The notes under the pieces: generated by a model
Database searches by the model: none
What the model was told of the DNA's origin: nothing
The model's input: the letters and a program-made list of their open reading frames with translations, nothing else
Shown here: one piece after another, positions 44,366 to 53,396 of the stretch
Position numbering within the stretch: the stretch's first letter is position 1
Layout: each line of letters opens with the position of its first letter
Origin: CADEEV01 sp032127875
Lineage (GTDB): Bacteria; Acidobacteriota; Vicinamibacteria; Fen-336
Length of the DNA stretch: 64,000 nt
Assembly: GCA_032127875.1 (NCBI GenBank)
Contig: JAQBHI010000177.1
Span: 1 to 64,000, forward strand
Direction: 5' to 3'
Made by a program: the position numbers and the translations under genes

Positions 44366-45096
44366 TGCCGTTTCCTGTGCTGCTGCTGGATGGGGGCCTG
44401 GTGCTCGTCACGCTGGGTGTCTCGAGCCTGCCGGTCCGCACGACGCAGGACCTCAGCGGGCCGATGATTGGCCTGGGCTTGATGCTCGTCGTCATCGCGC
44501 TGGCCCTGCCGGCGCGGGCGCTCCGGATCGAGGGTCCGCCGATGGCCCTCGATCGGCTGATACCGGAGTACGAATTCGGCGAGTTCCACGAGATCCGGGT
44601 TCGCGCTCCCGCCGAACGCGTCTACCGCGCTATCCGGGAGGTGACGGCGCCCGAGATCCGGTTCTTCCGGCTGCTCACCTGGATCCGCGCTCCGCGCCTG
44701 CCCGGACCCGGAAAGGAGAGCGTCCTCAACCCGGGCGCGACGCGGCCGATACTCGAGGTCGCGCTGAGCTCAGGCTTCTTGCTCGTACACGAGGAAGCGG
44801 GCCGCGAGGTCGTCGTCGGCACGCTGGTCGGTCGTGGGAACGCGTCGCGGCCGAAGACCGGCGCCGAGCTCGTCGCGATGCAGGACGGGGACCTCACGAA
44901 GGCGTTCATGAACTTCGCCGTGATCGACGCTGGCGGCGACTTCATGCGCGTCGTCACGCAGACGCGCATCCATGCGACGAGCGCCGCCGCCTCGCGCCGC
45001 TTCGCCGCGTATTGGCGGCTCATCTACCCCGGTAGCGCGTTCATTCGGCGCATGTGGTTGCGCGCGATTCGCGACCGCGCCGAGGCCACGAGCTAG
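44365..45096 (+). CDS. Uncharacterised membrane-anchored protein, possibly SRPBCC-like
   Basis: GTG 44365 overlaps the upstream stop; 243 aa. Two N-terminal membrane spans (about 3-22 and 33-52) precede a soluble domain of about 180 residues that starts FHEIRVRAPAERVYRAIREV, a pattern like START/SRPBCC ligand-binding proteins. The assignment is tentative. It forms a two-gene operon with the PDZ-like protein. Confidence 0.6.
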   Translation: MPFPVLLLDGGLVLVTLGVSSLPVRTTQDLSGPMIGLGLMLVVIALALPARALRIEGPPMALDRLIPEYEFGEFHEIRVRAPAERVYRAIREVTAPEIRFFRLLTWIRAPRLPGPGKESVLNPGATRPILEVALSSGFLLVHEEAGREVVVGTLVGRGNASRPKTGAELVAMQDGDLTKAFMNFAVIDAGGDFMRVVTQTRIHATSAAASRRFAAYWRLIYPGSAFIRRMWLRAIRDRAEATS

Positions 45097-45121
45097 AATC
45101 GCCGCCTCGGAGGTCACGCTC

Positions 45122-46744
45122 ATGATCCTTCCTCTCCTCGCGCTGCTCGCGGCCACCACCCCGGCGGCGCCGGCTTACGACCTGGTGTTCTCGGGCGGGC
45201 GGGTCGTGGACGGAACCGGCGCGCCCTGGTTCCGCGCCGACGTGGGCGTCGCAGGCGACCGGATCGTGGCCGTGGGCGATCTGGCCTCGGCACAGGCCAG
45301 CAGGCGCATCGATGCCAGCGGCCTGGTAATCGCGCCGGGCTTCATCGACATGCTGGGGCAGTCGGAATACAACGTGCTCGTCGATCCGCGCGCCGCCAGC
45401 AAGATCACTCAGGGCATCACCACGGAGATCACGGGCGAAGGCAAGGCCATAGCACCGCTCTCGGCCAGGATGATCGAGGATGGCCGCGAGACCTGGCAGC
45501 GCTATGGTGTCACGCCCGATTGGACGAGCCTCGCCGGCTACTGGAGCGCCTTCGAAAAGGCGCGCCCGACGATCAACCTCGGCACCTTCGTGGGCGCGGG
45601 CGGTCTGCGCGCGATGGTCGTGGGCAACGAGGATCGGCCGGCGACTCCCGGCGAGCTCGCTGCGATGGAGACGGCGGCAGCCCAGGCGATGGAGGAAGGC
45701 GCTCTCGGGCTTTCGACGTCGCTGATCTACGTGCCGGGACGCTTTGCCTCGACCGAGGAGATCGTAGCGCTCGCCAAAGTCGTGGCGCGCTATGGCGGCA
45801 GCTATATCACGCACCAACGCGACGAAGGCGACGGCATCGACCAGAGCCTCGACGAGGTATTCCGCATCGCACGCGAGGCGAGGCTTCCGGCCGAGATCTA
45901 TCACCTCAAGACCGGGGGCACCAAGAACTGGGGCCGCATGCCGGCGGTTCTGGCAAGAATCGAGGCGGCGCGGGCCGAAGGCCTCGACGTCACGGCCGAC
46001 CAGTACCCGTGGACCGCCAGCTCGAACAATCTCGACGCCAGCCTGCCCGCCTGGGTGCGCGAGGGTGGCCGCAACAAGCTCGTGGAGCGGCTGCGCGACC
46101 CGCTTCAGCGGCAGCGCGCGCACGCCGAGGTCGCCGCCGACGATTTCCGGGGCGAGAACGTGCTGATCACGAGTGTCCTGAACCCGGCGCTCAAGGAGTA
46201 CGAAGGCCAGACGCTGTCCGATATCGGGAAAGCCGAGGGCAAGGACCCGATCGACGCGATGATCGAGATCGTGATCGCCGACAAAGGCAACACCGGCCGC
46301 ATCACCTTCAGCATGAGCGAGGGCGACGTGCGCGCAGCGCTGCGCCATCCGCTCGTCGGTTTTTGCACCGACTCCGGGGCCTCGGCCGAGGACGGGATCT
46401 TCTCGCAGGAAAAATCCCACCCGCGCGCCTGGGCCTCGACGGCACGCATCCTCGGCAAGTACGTCCGCGACGAGAAGCTGCTCAGCCTCGAGGAGGCGAT
46501 CCGCAAGATGACGTCGCTGCCGGCCTCGCGCATGCGGCTTGCGGATCGCGGCATCGTCCGGGCCGGCATGGCCGCGGACCTCGTCGTCTTCGATCCGGCC
46601 AGCGTCCGCGAGCGTTCGACCTACGCCGATCCCAATCGCTACAGCGAAGGCTTCCGCTACGTCGCGGTGAACGGTCAACTGGTCGTCGACGAGGGCCGAC
46701 TCACGGCCGCCCGTCCTGGCCGCCCCCTGAAGCATCGGAAATAG
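45122..46744 (+). CDS. Exported D-aminoacylase-like amidohydrolase lacking the HxH motif
   Basis: ATG 45122 has a Shine-Dalgarno (GGAGG, 45109-45113) and gives 540 aa with a signal peptide (about 1-18). Overall sequence follows N-acyl-D-amino-acid deacylases: SGLVIAPGFID (67-76), QGITTEITGEG (97-107), ITHQRDEGD, EIYHLKTGG, and FCTDSGAS. In the family the metal pair HxH follows PGFID, but here it reads MLGQ (77-80), and the nearby Cys ligand is also replaced. Later His and Asp residues are kept, so a mononuclear metal enzyme remains possible. Substrate unknown, likely modified amino acids. Confidence 0.8.
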   Translation: MILPLLALLAATTPAAPAYDLVFSGGRVVDGTGAPWFRADVGVAGDRIVAVGDLASAQASRRIDASGLVIAPGFIDMLGQSEYNVLVDPRAASKITQGITTEITGEGKAIAPLSARMIEDGRETWQRYGVTPDWTSLAGYWSAFEKARPTINLGTFVGAGGLRAMVVGNEDRPATPGELAAMETAAAQAMEEGALGLSTSLIYVPGRFASTEEIVALAKVVARYGGSYITHQRDEGDGIDQSLDEVFRIAREARLPAEIYHLKTGGTKNWGRMPAVLARIEAARAEGLDVTADQYPWTASSNNLDASLPAWVREGGRNKLVERLRDPLQRQRAHAEVAADDFRGENVLITSVLNPALKEYEGQTLSDIGKAEGKDPIDAMIEIVIADKGNTGRITFSMSEGDVRAALRHPLVGFCTDSGASAEDGIFSQEKSHPRAWASTARILGKYVRDEKLLSLEEAIRKMTSLPASRMRLADRGIVRAGMAADLVVFDPASVRERSTYADPNRYSEGFRYVAVNGQLVVDEGRLTAARPGRPLKHRK

Positions 46745-46793
46745 CTCCGGCAGCCCGTCGAGCGTGGCGCGATCGGCCTTTGGCCAACCGGGG

Positions 46794-46799
46794 TAAGAT
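46794..46799 (+). promoter_or_regulatory. -10 box before the MBL hydrolase
   Basis: TAAGAT is 8 bases before ATG 46808, with no Shine-Dalgarno. Confidence 0.4.
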
Positions 46800-46807
46800 G
46801 CGAAGCG

Positions 46808-47443
46808 ATGATCGTGCGCACGTTTCCGGTGGGGCTCCTCCAGTGCAACTGCACCGTGATCGGGGATGAGACGACGAAGCAGGCGATCGTCATCGATCCC
46901 GGTGATGACCCGGAAACGGTGCTCGCGGCGCTGCGCGAGGAGGGTCTCACGTGCATGGCGATCCTGATCACGCACACGCACCTCGATCACGTCGGCGGCA
47001 ACCAGGCCGTGAAGGACGGGACGGGCGCGCGGCTGATGCTGCACGAGGCCGACCTGCCGCTGTACGACAACCTGAAGGCGCAGGCCGAGTGGATGGGCGG
47101 CATGCTGCGGCCTCCGATCCGCGCCGAAGTCGACGAGCACATTCACCAGGGCGATCTCGTGAGCGCGGGCGCGCTCACGGCCGAGGTCCTGCACACCCCC
47201 GGACACACCCCCGGGAGCCTGTGTTTCCACCTGGACGGCGCCGAGCCGCTGCTGCTCTCGGGCGACACGCTGTTCGCCGGCAGCATCGGTCGGACTGATC
47301 TGTGGGGCGGCGACTTCGACCAGGAAATTGCCTCGATCCGCACCCGCCTGCTCGCCCTCGACGACAAGACCCGTGTCATCCCGGGCCATGGCCCGGAGAC
47401 GACGATCGGCCGCGAGCGCCGCAAGAACCCGTTTCTCACCTGA
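46808..47443 (+). CDS. MBL-fold hydrolase (glyoxalase II-like)
   Basis: This 211-aa cytosolic protein has the metallo-beta-lactamase motif HTHLDH (56-61, giving His56, His58, Asp60, His61), HTPGHTPGS with His134, GDTLFAGSIGRTD with the bridging Asp, and PGHGPET near the C-terminus. It matches the short YcbL/GloB-like group that hydrolyses thioesters such as S-lactoylglutathione or related compounds. Exact substrate not known. Confidence 0.88.
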   Translation: MIVRTFPVGLLQCNCTVIGDETTKQAIVIDPGDDPETVLAALREEGLTCMAILITHTHLDHVGGNQAVKDGTGARLMLHEADLPLYDNLKAQAEWMGGMLRPPIRAEVDEHIHQGDLVSAGALTAEVLHTPGHTPGSLCFHLDGAEPLLLSGDTLFAGSIGRTDLWGGDFDQEIASIRTRLLALDDKTRVIPGHGPETTIGRERRKNPFLT

Positions 47444-47462
47444 GCCCGGAGCTCGACCCACG

Positions 47463-47534
47463 ATGAAGACCTCGATGCTGTTTGCTGCCCTGCGCGACGA
47501 GTGCCTGCCGCGCAAGCCGCTGCCTCGGAGGTGA
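47463..47534 (+). CDS. Possible 23-aa leader ORF before the thioesterase
   Basis: ATG 47463 opens 24 codons with GC-rich third positions and stops at TGA 47532-47534, two bases before the thioesterase GTG. This would allow translational coupling. No Shine-Dalgarno stands before it and the peptide has no recognisable motif, so it may be chance. Confidence 0.2.
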   Translation: MKTSMLFAALRDECLPRKPLPRR

Positions 47535-47536
47535 AC

Positions 47537-47914
47537 GTGGCGACCGAACGCATCCCGGCGATCAAGGTCCTGCTCCTGCCCAAGGACACCAACGCTTACG
47601 GCACGATATTCGGCGGCGTGATCCTGTCGCACATCGACCTCGCCTCGGCCGTCGAGGCGCGCAAGATCGCGGCCCGCCGCTACGTGACCAAGGCCATGCG
47701 CGAGGTGGAGTTCTACGCTCCCGTATTTCTCGGCGACATCGTGAATTTCTTCACCGAGACTGTGCGCGTCGGCAGGACGTCTGTCACCGTGAAAGTGACC
47801 GTCGAGGCCGAGCGCTGGGGCGCCGGCAGCGGCGAGCGCGTGAAGGTGACCGAGGCCGAGGTCGTGCTGGTGGCTGTGGACGAGCGCGGGCAGCCGCGCC
47901 TGGTCAAGGACTAG
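47537..47914 (+). CDS. Hotdog-fold acyl-CoA thioesterase (YciA-like)
   Basis: GTG 47537 (CGGAGGTGA just upstream) gives 125 aa. The hotdog signature is NAYGTIFGGVILSHIDLA (about 18-35), with the helix and conserved Asp of YciA/BACH-type thioesterases, followed by a VEFYAPVFLGDIV strand. It hydrolyses acyl-CoA. An in-frame GTG at 47531 is an alternative start. It lies between the MBL hydrolase and the molybdopterin enzyme. Confidence 0.88.
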   Translation: MATERIPAIKVLLLPKDTNAYGTIFGGVILSHIDLASAVEARKIAARRYVTKAMREVEFYAPVFLGDIVNFFTETVRVGRTSVTVKVTVEAERWGAGSGERVKVTEAEVVLVAVDERGQPRLVKD

Positions 47915-47957
47915 TCCCCCCCGGCGGCCGCGAGTGGTAGGATCGAAACCTTCGCCC

Positions 47958-50033
47958 ATGGACGCCGCCCGCGCCGAGCGCCGCACGCTGAAGGTCGTCT
48001 GCCCCCACGATTGCCCCGACACGTGCGTCATGACCGTGGACGTGGAGAATGGGAAGGCCGTCTCGATCGGCGGCGATCCCGAGCACAGCTTCACGCAAGG
48101 CTTCTTGTGCGCGAAGGTGAACCACTATCTCGAGCGCGTCTACAGCCCCGATCGAATCCTCCGTCCGATGCGGCGGGTCGGCCGCAAGGGCGAAGGCCGC
48201 TTCGAGCCGATCTCCTGGGACGACGCCCTGGGCGAGATCGCGGCGCGCTTCAAGGCCATCATCACCGAGCACGGCAGCCAGGCGATCCTGCCGTACTCGT
48301 ACGCAGGCAACATGGGTCTGCTCTCGTACGGGAGCATGGACCGGCGCTTCTTCCAGGCCCTGGGCGCGAGCCTGCTCGACAGGACGATCTGCGCCTCGGC
48401 CGGCGCGGCCGGCTACAAGGCGACCGTGGGCAGGTCGATCGGCTTCGACCCCGAGGCGATTGTCCACGCGCGCTACATCGTGGCGTGGGGAGCCAACATC
48501 GTGAGCTCCAACGTCCACCTGTGGCCCTTCATCGAAGAGGCGCGCCGGCGCGGCGCCAAGCTGATCGCCATCGACCCGTACCGTTCGCGCACCGCCGAAA
48601 AAGCCGATCAGCATCTGGCCGTCCTGCCAGGAACGGACGCGGCGCTGGCCCTCGCGATGATGCACGTAATGTTCCGCGACCGTCTCGAGGACCGAGACTA
48701 CATCGAGCGCTACTGCGTCGGCGGGGAGCCGCTGCGCGAGCGCGTACGCGAGTGGACCCCCGGTCGAGCCGCAGAGATCACCGGCCTTCCGGCCGTGGCC
48801 ATCGAGGCCTTCGCCCGCGAGTATGCGACCACCCAGCCGTCGGCGTTGCGCATCAACTACGGCCTCAATCGCCACGCCGGCGCCGGGATGGCCGTCCGAA
48901 CCATCTCCTGCCTGCCGGCCATCAGCGGGGCCTGGCGGCACGCTGGCGGCGGCATCCTGCTTTCGACCTCGGGCACATTCCCGGTCCGCAGCCAGCTTCT
49001 CGAGGGGCAGGCGCTGGTACAGCCGGGCACCCGGACGCTCAACATGAGCGAGATCGGCCGCATCCTGAACGATACAGCCTTGAGCCCTCCCGTGAAGGCG
49101 ATCTTCGTGTACAACGCGAACCCGGTCGCCGTGGCCCCCGAACAGGAGAGCGTGCGCCGCGGCTTCGGGCGCGAAGACCTGTTCGTCGTGGTTCACGACC
49201 TGTTCCGCACCGACAGCGTCGACTTCGCGGATCTCGTGCTGCCGGCGACGACGACCCTCGAGCACTACGACCTGCACAAGGCCTACGGTCATCTGTACCT
49301 GAGCCTGAGCCGGCCTGCGATCGAACCGCTCGGGGAAGCGAAGTCCAACACCGAGCTGTTCCGCCTGCTGGCCGCTCGTCTCGGGCTCGAGCATCCCAGC
49401 CTGCGCGAGAGCGACGCCCAGATGGCCCGCGCGGCGCTAGACTGGTCGCACCCGACCCTCTCGGGGATCTCGTTCGAGAGGCTAGAGAGCGAAGGCTCCA
49501 TCCGGCTGAACCTGCCGCAGGCCTACGCGCCGTTTGCCCAGGGCGGCTTCCCGACGCCCTCGGGCAAGTGCGAGCTGTATTCGGAGAGCCTCGCGCGCAA
49601 GGGCCACGACCCGCTCCCCACGTTCACGCCGCCCCGCGAGAGCGTCGGCAGCGCGCCGCAGCTCGCAAAGAAGTATCCGCTCGCGTTCATTTCTCCGCCC
49701 GCTCATCACTTCCTCAACTCGACGTTTTCCGCGCAGCCCACCTTGGTGCGTCGCGAGGGCGAGCCGTTGCTCACGATCCACCCGGAGGACGCTTCGGCCC
49801 GTGGCATCCGCGACGGCCAGAACGTGCGTACCTTCAATGACCGGGGCGCGTTCCTGGCCAGGGCTCGCGTCTCCGAGGACGCGCGACGCGGCGTGGTCGT
49901 CGGCCTGTCCGTGTGGTGGTCGAAGCTGTGCCCCGGCGGCCGCAACGCCAACGCCGTCACGAGCCAGGGCCTCACGGACCTGGGCGGAGGCGCCACCTTC
50001 TACGACGTGCTCGTCGAGGTCGCGCCGGCTTGA
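47958..50033 (+). CDS. Molybdopterin oxidoreductase (DMSO reductase family), single subunit
   Basis: ATG 47958 gives 691 aa. An N-terminal iron-sulfur motif C-x3-C-x3-C with a later Cys (PHDCPDTC, FLCAK; about 15-53) shows the 4Fe-4S domain. The centre has the molybdopterin-binding regions (YSYAGNMG, WGANIVSSNVHLW, NPVAVAP) and the C-terminal dinucleotide-binding domain begins near PLAFISPPAHHFLNS. No Tat signal peptide is present, so it is cytoplasmic. The genes for an electron-transfer subunit or membrane anchor are absent here. Substrate not identifiable. The stop overlaps the TTG of the next small membrane protein. Confidence 0.88.
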   Translation: MDAARAERRTLKVVCPHDCPDTCVMTVDVENGKAVSIGGDPEHSFTQGFLCAKVNHYLERVYSPDRILRPMRRVGRKGEGRFEPISWDDALGEIAARFKAIITEHGSQAILPYSYAGNMGLLSYGSMDRRFFQALGASLLDRTICASAGAAGYKATVGRSIGFDPEAIVHARYIVAWGANIVSSNVHLWPFIEEARRRGAKLIAIDPYRSRTAEKADQHLAVLPGTDAALALAMMHVMFRDRLEDRDYIERYCVGGEPLRERVREWTPGRAAEITGLPAVAIEAFAREYATTQPSALRINYGLNRHAGAGMAVRTISCLPAISGAWRHAGGGILLSTSGTFPVRSQLLEGQALVQPGTRTLNMSEIGRILNDTALSPPVKAIFVYNANPVAVAPEQESVRRGFGREDLFVVVHDLFRTDSVDFADLVLPATTTLEHYDLHKAYGHLYLSLSRPAIEPLGEAKSNTELFRLLAARLGLEHPSLRESDAQMARAALDWSHPTLSGISFERLESEGSIRLNLPQAYAPFAQGGFPTPSGKCELYSESLARKGHDPLPTFTPPRESVGSAPQLAKKYPLAFISPPAHHFLNSTFSAQPTLVRREGEPLLTIHPEDASARGIRDGQNVRTFNDRGAFLARARVSEDARRGVVVGLSVWWSKLCPGGRNANAVTSQGLTDLGGGATFYDVLVEVAPA

Positions 50034-50242
50034 GTCTGCAATCGTTCTGGATCGCCGCCGCGGTGGTGGCGCTGCTGCAACTGGCGCGCACGCGCGACGT
50101 CCGCATCGCTCCGCTCGCCGCATTGTTCGTATTCCAGGCCGTCGCGCATAGTCAAACAGATTGGTTCGCTGCCCGCCCCTGGCACTTTGCCGCGGGCTTC
50201 GCCGGACTCGCGACGCTGGCCATGCTCAGAAAGGCAGCCTAG
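50030..50242 (+). CDS. Small two-span membrane protein
   Basis: TTG 50030 overlaps the end of the molybdopterin oxidoreductase (its TGA is 50031-50033) and gives 70 aa. Two hydrophobic spans (about 5-20 and 26-42) and a third weak one suggest a small inner-membrane protein. Its stop abuts the GTG of the next gene. The function is not known; it might anchor or help express a neighbour. Confidence 0.5.
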   Translation: MSLQSFWIAAAVVALLQLARTRDVRIAPLAALFVFQAVAHSQTDWFAARPWHFAAGFAGLATLAMLRKAA

Positions 50243-51925
50243 GTGACTCAGACTCTTCCCGCCGCCCTGCTTCTTGCCTTCACGCTTTCGTCGGCCTCCG
50301 CCTTCGCGGCTGAACCAGAGCAGGCGCCCGATCTCGAGCGCCTGAGCGCGATGACGGCTCGCTTCGTTCCGGTCGAGATCAGGGCCGACATCGCCCCTCT
50401 TCCCGACAGCGAGAAGCGGGCGCTCGCCAAGCTCGTGGAGGCTGCCAAGCTGATCGACGCGCTGTTCCTGCGGCAGGTGTCGGCCCAGAACGAGGCGCTG
50501 CTGCTCGATCTGGTCCGGGACGAAACGCCACTGGGCAAGGCCCGCCTCCACTATTTCCTGATCAACAAGGGTCCGTGGTCGCGGATCGACCACGATGCGC
50601 CGTTTCTTCCCGGCGTCGGCCCCAAGGACGCGCAGGCGAACTTCTATCCTGCAGCGGCGACGCGCGAGGAGGTCGAGGCCTGGATGAGCGGCCTGCCCAC
50701 GAAGGAAAAGACCGCGGCCACCGGCTTCTTCACCACCATCCGGCGCTCGCCCGAGGGCGGCCTGATGGCCGTTCCGTACGATCTCGAGTACCAGGGAGAG
50801 CTCGGCCGGCTTTCGGCGCTTCTCTCCGAGGCCGCGGCTCTCACGACGCAACCCACGCTCAAGGCGTATCTCGAGAAGCGCGCCCGCGCCTTCGCAACGA
50901 ACGACTACTACCACAGCGACGTGGCCTGGATGGAGTTGGACGCGTCGATCGAGCCGACGATCGGCCCCTACGAGGTGTATGAGGACGGCTGGTTCAACTA
51001 CAAGGCCGCCTTCGAGGCCTTCATCACCGTGCGCGACGATGCCGAGACGGCCAAACTCGGGAAGTTCAGCGCGGAGCTGCAGGAGCTCGAGGACCACCTG
51101 CCGATCGAGGCGAAGTACCGCAGGCCGAAGCTCGGCGGCCTCTCGCCGATCCGCGTCGTGAACGTCGTGATCTCTTCGGGCGACGGCAACCGCGGCGTGC
51201 AGACGATCGCCTTCAATCTCCCGAACGACGAGCGCGTGGTCGCCGAGCGAGGCTCCAAGCGGACCATGCTCAAGAACTCCAACGAGGTGAAATTCCAGCA
51301 CGTGCTGATCCCGATCTCGAGGGTCGCCCTGGCTCCTGCGGATCAGGCGCGCGTCTCCTTCGAAGCCTTCTTCACGCACGTCTTGATGCACGAGCTGATG
51401 CACGGCCTGGGCCCGCAGACGATCCGTGTGGCGGGGCGCGACACGACGGTGCGGCAGGAGCTGAAGGAAGTGAGTGGCCCGTTGGAGGAGGCCAAGGCCG
51501 ACATCGCCGGCCTGTGGGCGCTCCAGTACCTCGCCGACAAGCACGTCGTCGACAAGAGCCTCGCCGACTCGATGTACACGACCTTCCTCGCCTCCGCGTT
51601 CCGCTCCATCCGCTTCGGCGTGAACGAGGCCCACGGCCGCGGCATCGCTCTCCAGCTCAACTACCTCCTGGATCAGGGTGGTTTCAAGCTGAGCCCCGAC
51701 GGCACCTTCGCGATCGATGCTACGAGGATCCGGGCCGGGGTCGCCTCACTCACGGGCGAGATCATGACGCTCCAGGCCACGGGCGACTACGCCAAGGCGA
51801 AGGCCTGGCTCGAGCGGATGGCGGTCGTGCGTCCTTCGGTGCAAAAGCTTCTCGACCGGCTGTCAGGCGTTCCGGTGGACATCGAGCCGCGCTTTCCCAC
51901 GGCCGAGGCGCTCACGGCCCGCTGA
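50243..51925 (+). CDS. Exported zinc peptidase-like protein of the M49 (dipeptidyl peptidase III) type
   Basis: GTG 50243 directly follows the upstream stop; 560 aa with a signal peptide (about 1-23). The zinc motif HELMH (383-387) and a second conserved EEAKAD (415-420) match the M49 pattern, where the first motif is HExxGH and the second EExRAE/D. Here the first motif is HExxH without the extra residue, as found in bacterial DPP III-like proteins. It probably releases dipeptides or has a related role in the periplasm. It overlaps the 3' end of the convergent membrane protein gene by 14 bases. Confidence 0.78.
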   Translation: MTQTLPAALLLAFTLSSASAFAAEPEQAPDLERLSAMTARFVPVEIRADIAPLPDSEKRALAKLVEAAKLIDALFLRQVSAQNEALLLDLVRDETPLGKARLHYFLINKGPWSRIDHDAPFLPGVGPKDAQANFYPAAATREEVEAWMSGLPTKEKTAATGFFTTIRRSPEGGLMAVPYDLEYQGELGRLSALLSEAAALTTQPTLKAYLEKRARAFATNDYYHSDVAWMELDASIEPTIGPYEVYEDGWFNYKAAFEAFITVRDDAETAKLGKFSAELQELEDHLPIEAKYRRPKLGGLSPIRVVNVVISSGDGNRGVQTIAFNLPNDERVVAERGSKRTMLKNSNEVKFQHVLIPISRVALAPADQARVSFEAFFTHVLMHELMHGLGPQTIRVAGRDTTVRQELKEVSGPLEEAKADIAGLWALQYLADKHVVDKSLADSMYTTFLASAFRSIRFGVNEAHGRGIALQLNYLLDQGGFKLSPDGTFAIDATRIRAGVASLTGEIMTLQATGDYAKAKAWLERMAVVRPSVQKLLDRLSGVPVDIEPRFPTAEALTAR

Positions 51926-53396
51926 GCCCTTCGGCCGGGGCCGGGGTCGCACAGTTCGATGCCCGTCTGCGGTAGAGAGCAAAGTCCGTGGTCGCGAAGC
52001 GGCCGTATGTCGCCGAACGCAACAACAACTCGACGTCCGTCGCCGCGACTCGCAAGCCTCCGAAATCCACGAGCGTGTCCGTGTCCGCGCGACGGTTGAG
52101 GATCAGGTAGCAAACCTGCGCCTCGTCGAGAAACCCGTCCAAGCGTCCTTCCCGCATCCTCCGAAAGTATTCGTAGGAGTTGACCAGGCCGTCGCCATCG
52201 ACGACCGAGCGTTCGGAAAAGAAGCCCGTGAACCCTGATCCGTCGATCTGATAGATCCGCCCCTGGGGCGGAACGTGGCGCTGGATCCCGGCGACGAACC
52301 CGCGCGCGCCACGGACTACGTCGAGATGAGCCCGGTAGATGTGCAACTTGTACAGTGCGAGCGCCACACCCAGCATGGCCGTCGCCGCGACCACCAGCGT
52401 GCGCACGCGAGCCAGGGCGGGGCTGTGCAGCCGGCAGCGCGTCAAACCGAAGAACAGCACGAGATAGGCGGGCAGGTAGCACCAGAACGGCATCAGCTGA
52501 GAGACGAAGTGCATGGCACTGAAGGCCGTCGCACCGAGGCCCAGATACAGCAGCCGTCGGTTGCAGGCGTCGTGCCGCTCCCTGGCACACAGCAGGACCA
52601 GTGTCGCGGCCAAGCCCAGGCAGAGCAGGGCGCGCACAACGTACCCGAGGGCAATCCCCTCCGCGCCGACGAAACTCGTCCACAGCGCGGCGCCAAAGGG
52701 CGCTGCATTCGAGGCCTTGATCATCGACGAGACCGAGAAGGGCTTCCCGAAGAGCAGGTACATGAGCGTCAGTTGCGTCACTACGCCGGCGCTGACGGAC
52801 AACGACAGTTGCAGTGCGCTTCGCCGTTCGCGCTCGAAGACGAAGAGCGAGACGGCGTACACGACCAGGATCAGCGCCGCGTCGACCCGGGCCAGCGGGA
52901 TCAGCCATGCCAGCAACCAGCTTCGCCACGGGCGTTCGGCCGCTCCCGGGCCCCGCTCCGTCTGCTCGCAGGCCAGGGCGAGCAACAGGCACGAGAGCAG
53001 CAGGGTTTCCATCAGCAGGGTGCCCAGGACGACCAGGGCGACGAAGCCTAGCCGCTCCACGGCGCGCCGGTGGTAGCGGAACGCGGCGCCGAGGGCCAGG
53101 GCCACGAAGCTGACCTCGAACGCGTACAGATGGGTCGCCTTGTCCGTGCTCCACGGAGCCAACGCCGCTGACACGAGCCCGAGCACACCGCCCCAGAGCA
53201 GGTGGTAGCCACTCGTGGTGCTGAAGCCGTCGAAGCTCGAGTGTCCGCTCGTTCCGAGGTTGTAGGCGATCTGCGCATAGAAGTAGCCATCGTCGTAGGT
53301 GAGCCCGTACGGGAAACCATTGATGAGGTCGAAGCCGAGCGCGCAGAGCGTCAGCGCGAGAGCCACGAGCAGCGCGCCGCGGAGCACGCCGCTCAT
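51912..53396 (-). CDS. Polytopic membrane protein, GT-C glycosyltransferase-like
   Basis: ATG 53396 overlaps the stop of the upstream glycosyltransferase (ATGA) and gives 494 aa. There are about ten membrane spans, and a C-terminal soluble part of about 110 residues. The first outside loop has TYDDGYFYAQIAYNL, the acidic pair expected for a GT-C enzyme. It forms an operon with the ArnT-like gene, so both may act on the same lipid or protein target. Donor unknown. Confidence 0.68.
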   Translation of the reverse strand: MSGVLRGALLVALALTLCALGFDLINGFPYGLTYDDGYFYAQIAYNLGTSGHSSFDGFSTTSGYHLLWGGVLGLVSAALAPWSTDKATHLYAFEVSFVALALGAAFRYHRRAVERLGFVALVVLGTLLMETLLLSCLLLALACEQTERGPGAAERPWRSWLLAWLIPLARVDAALILVVYAVSLFVFERERRSALQLSLSVSAGVVTQLTLMYLLFGKPFSVSSMIKASNAAPFGAALWTSFVGAEGIALGYVVRALLCLGLAATLVLLCARERHDACNRRLLYLGLGATAFSAMHFVSQLMPFWCYLPAYLVLFFGLTRCRLHSPALARVRTLVVAATAMLGVALALYKLHIYRAHLDVVRGARGFVAGIQRHVPPQGRIYQIDGSGFTGFFSERSVVDGDGLVNSYEYFRRMREGRLDGFLDEAQVCYLILNRRADTDTLVDFGGLRVAATDVELLLRSATYGRFATTDFALYRRRASNCATPAPAEGLSGP

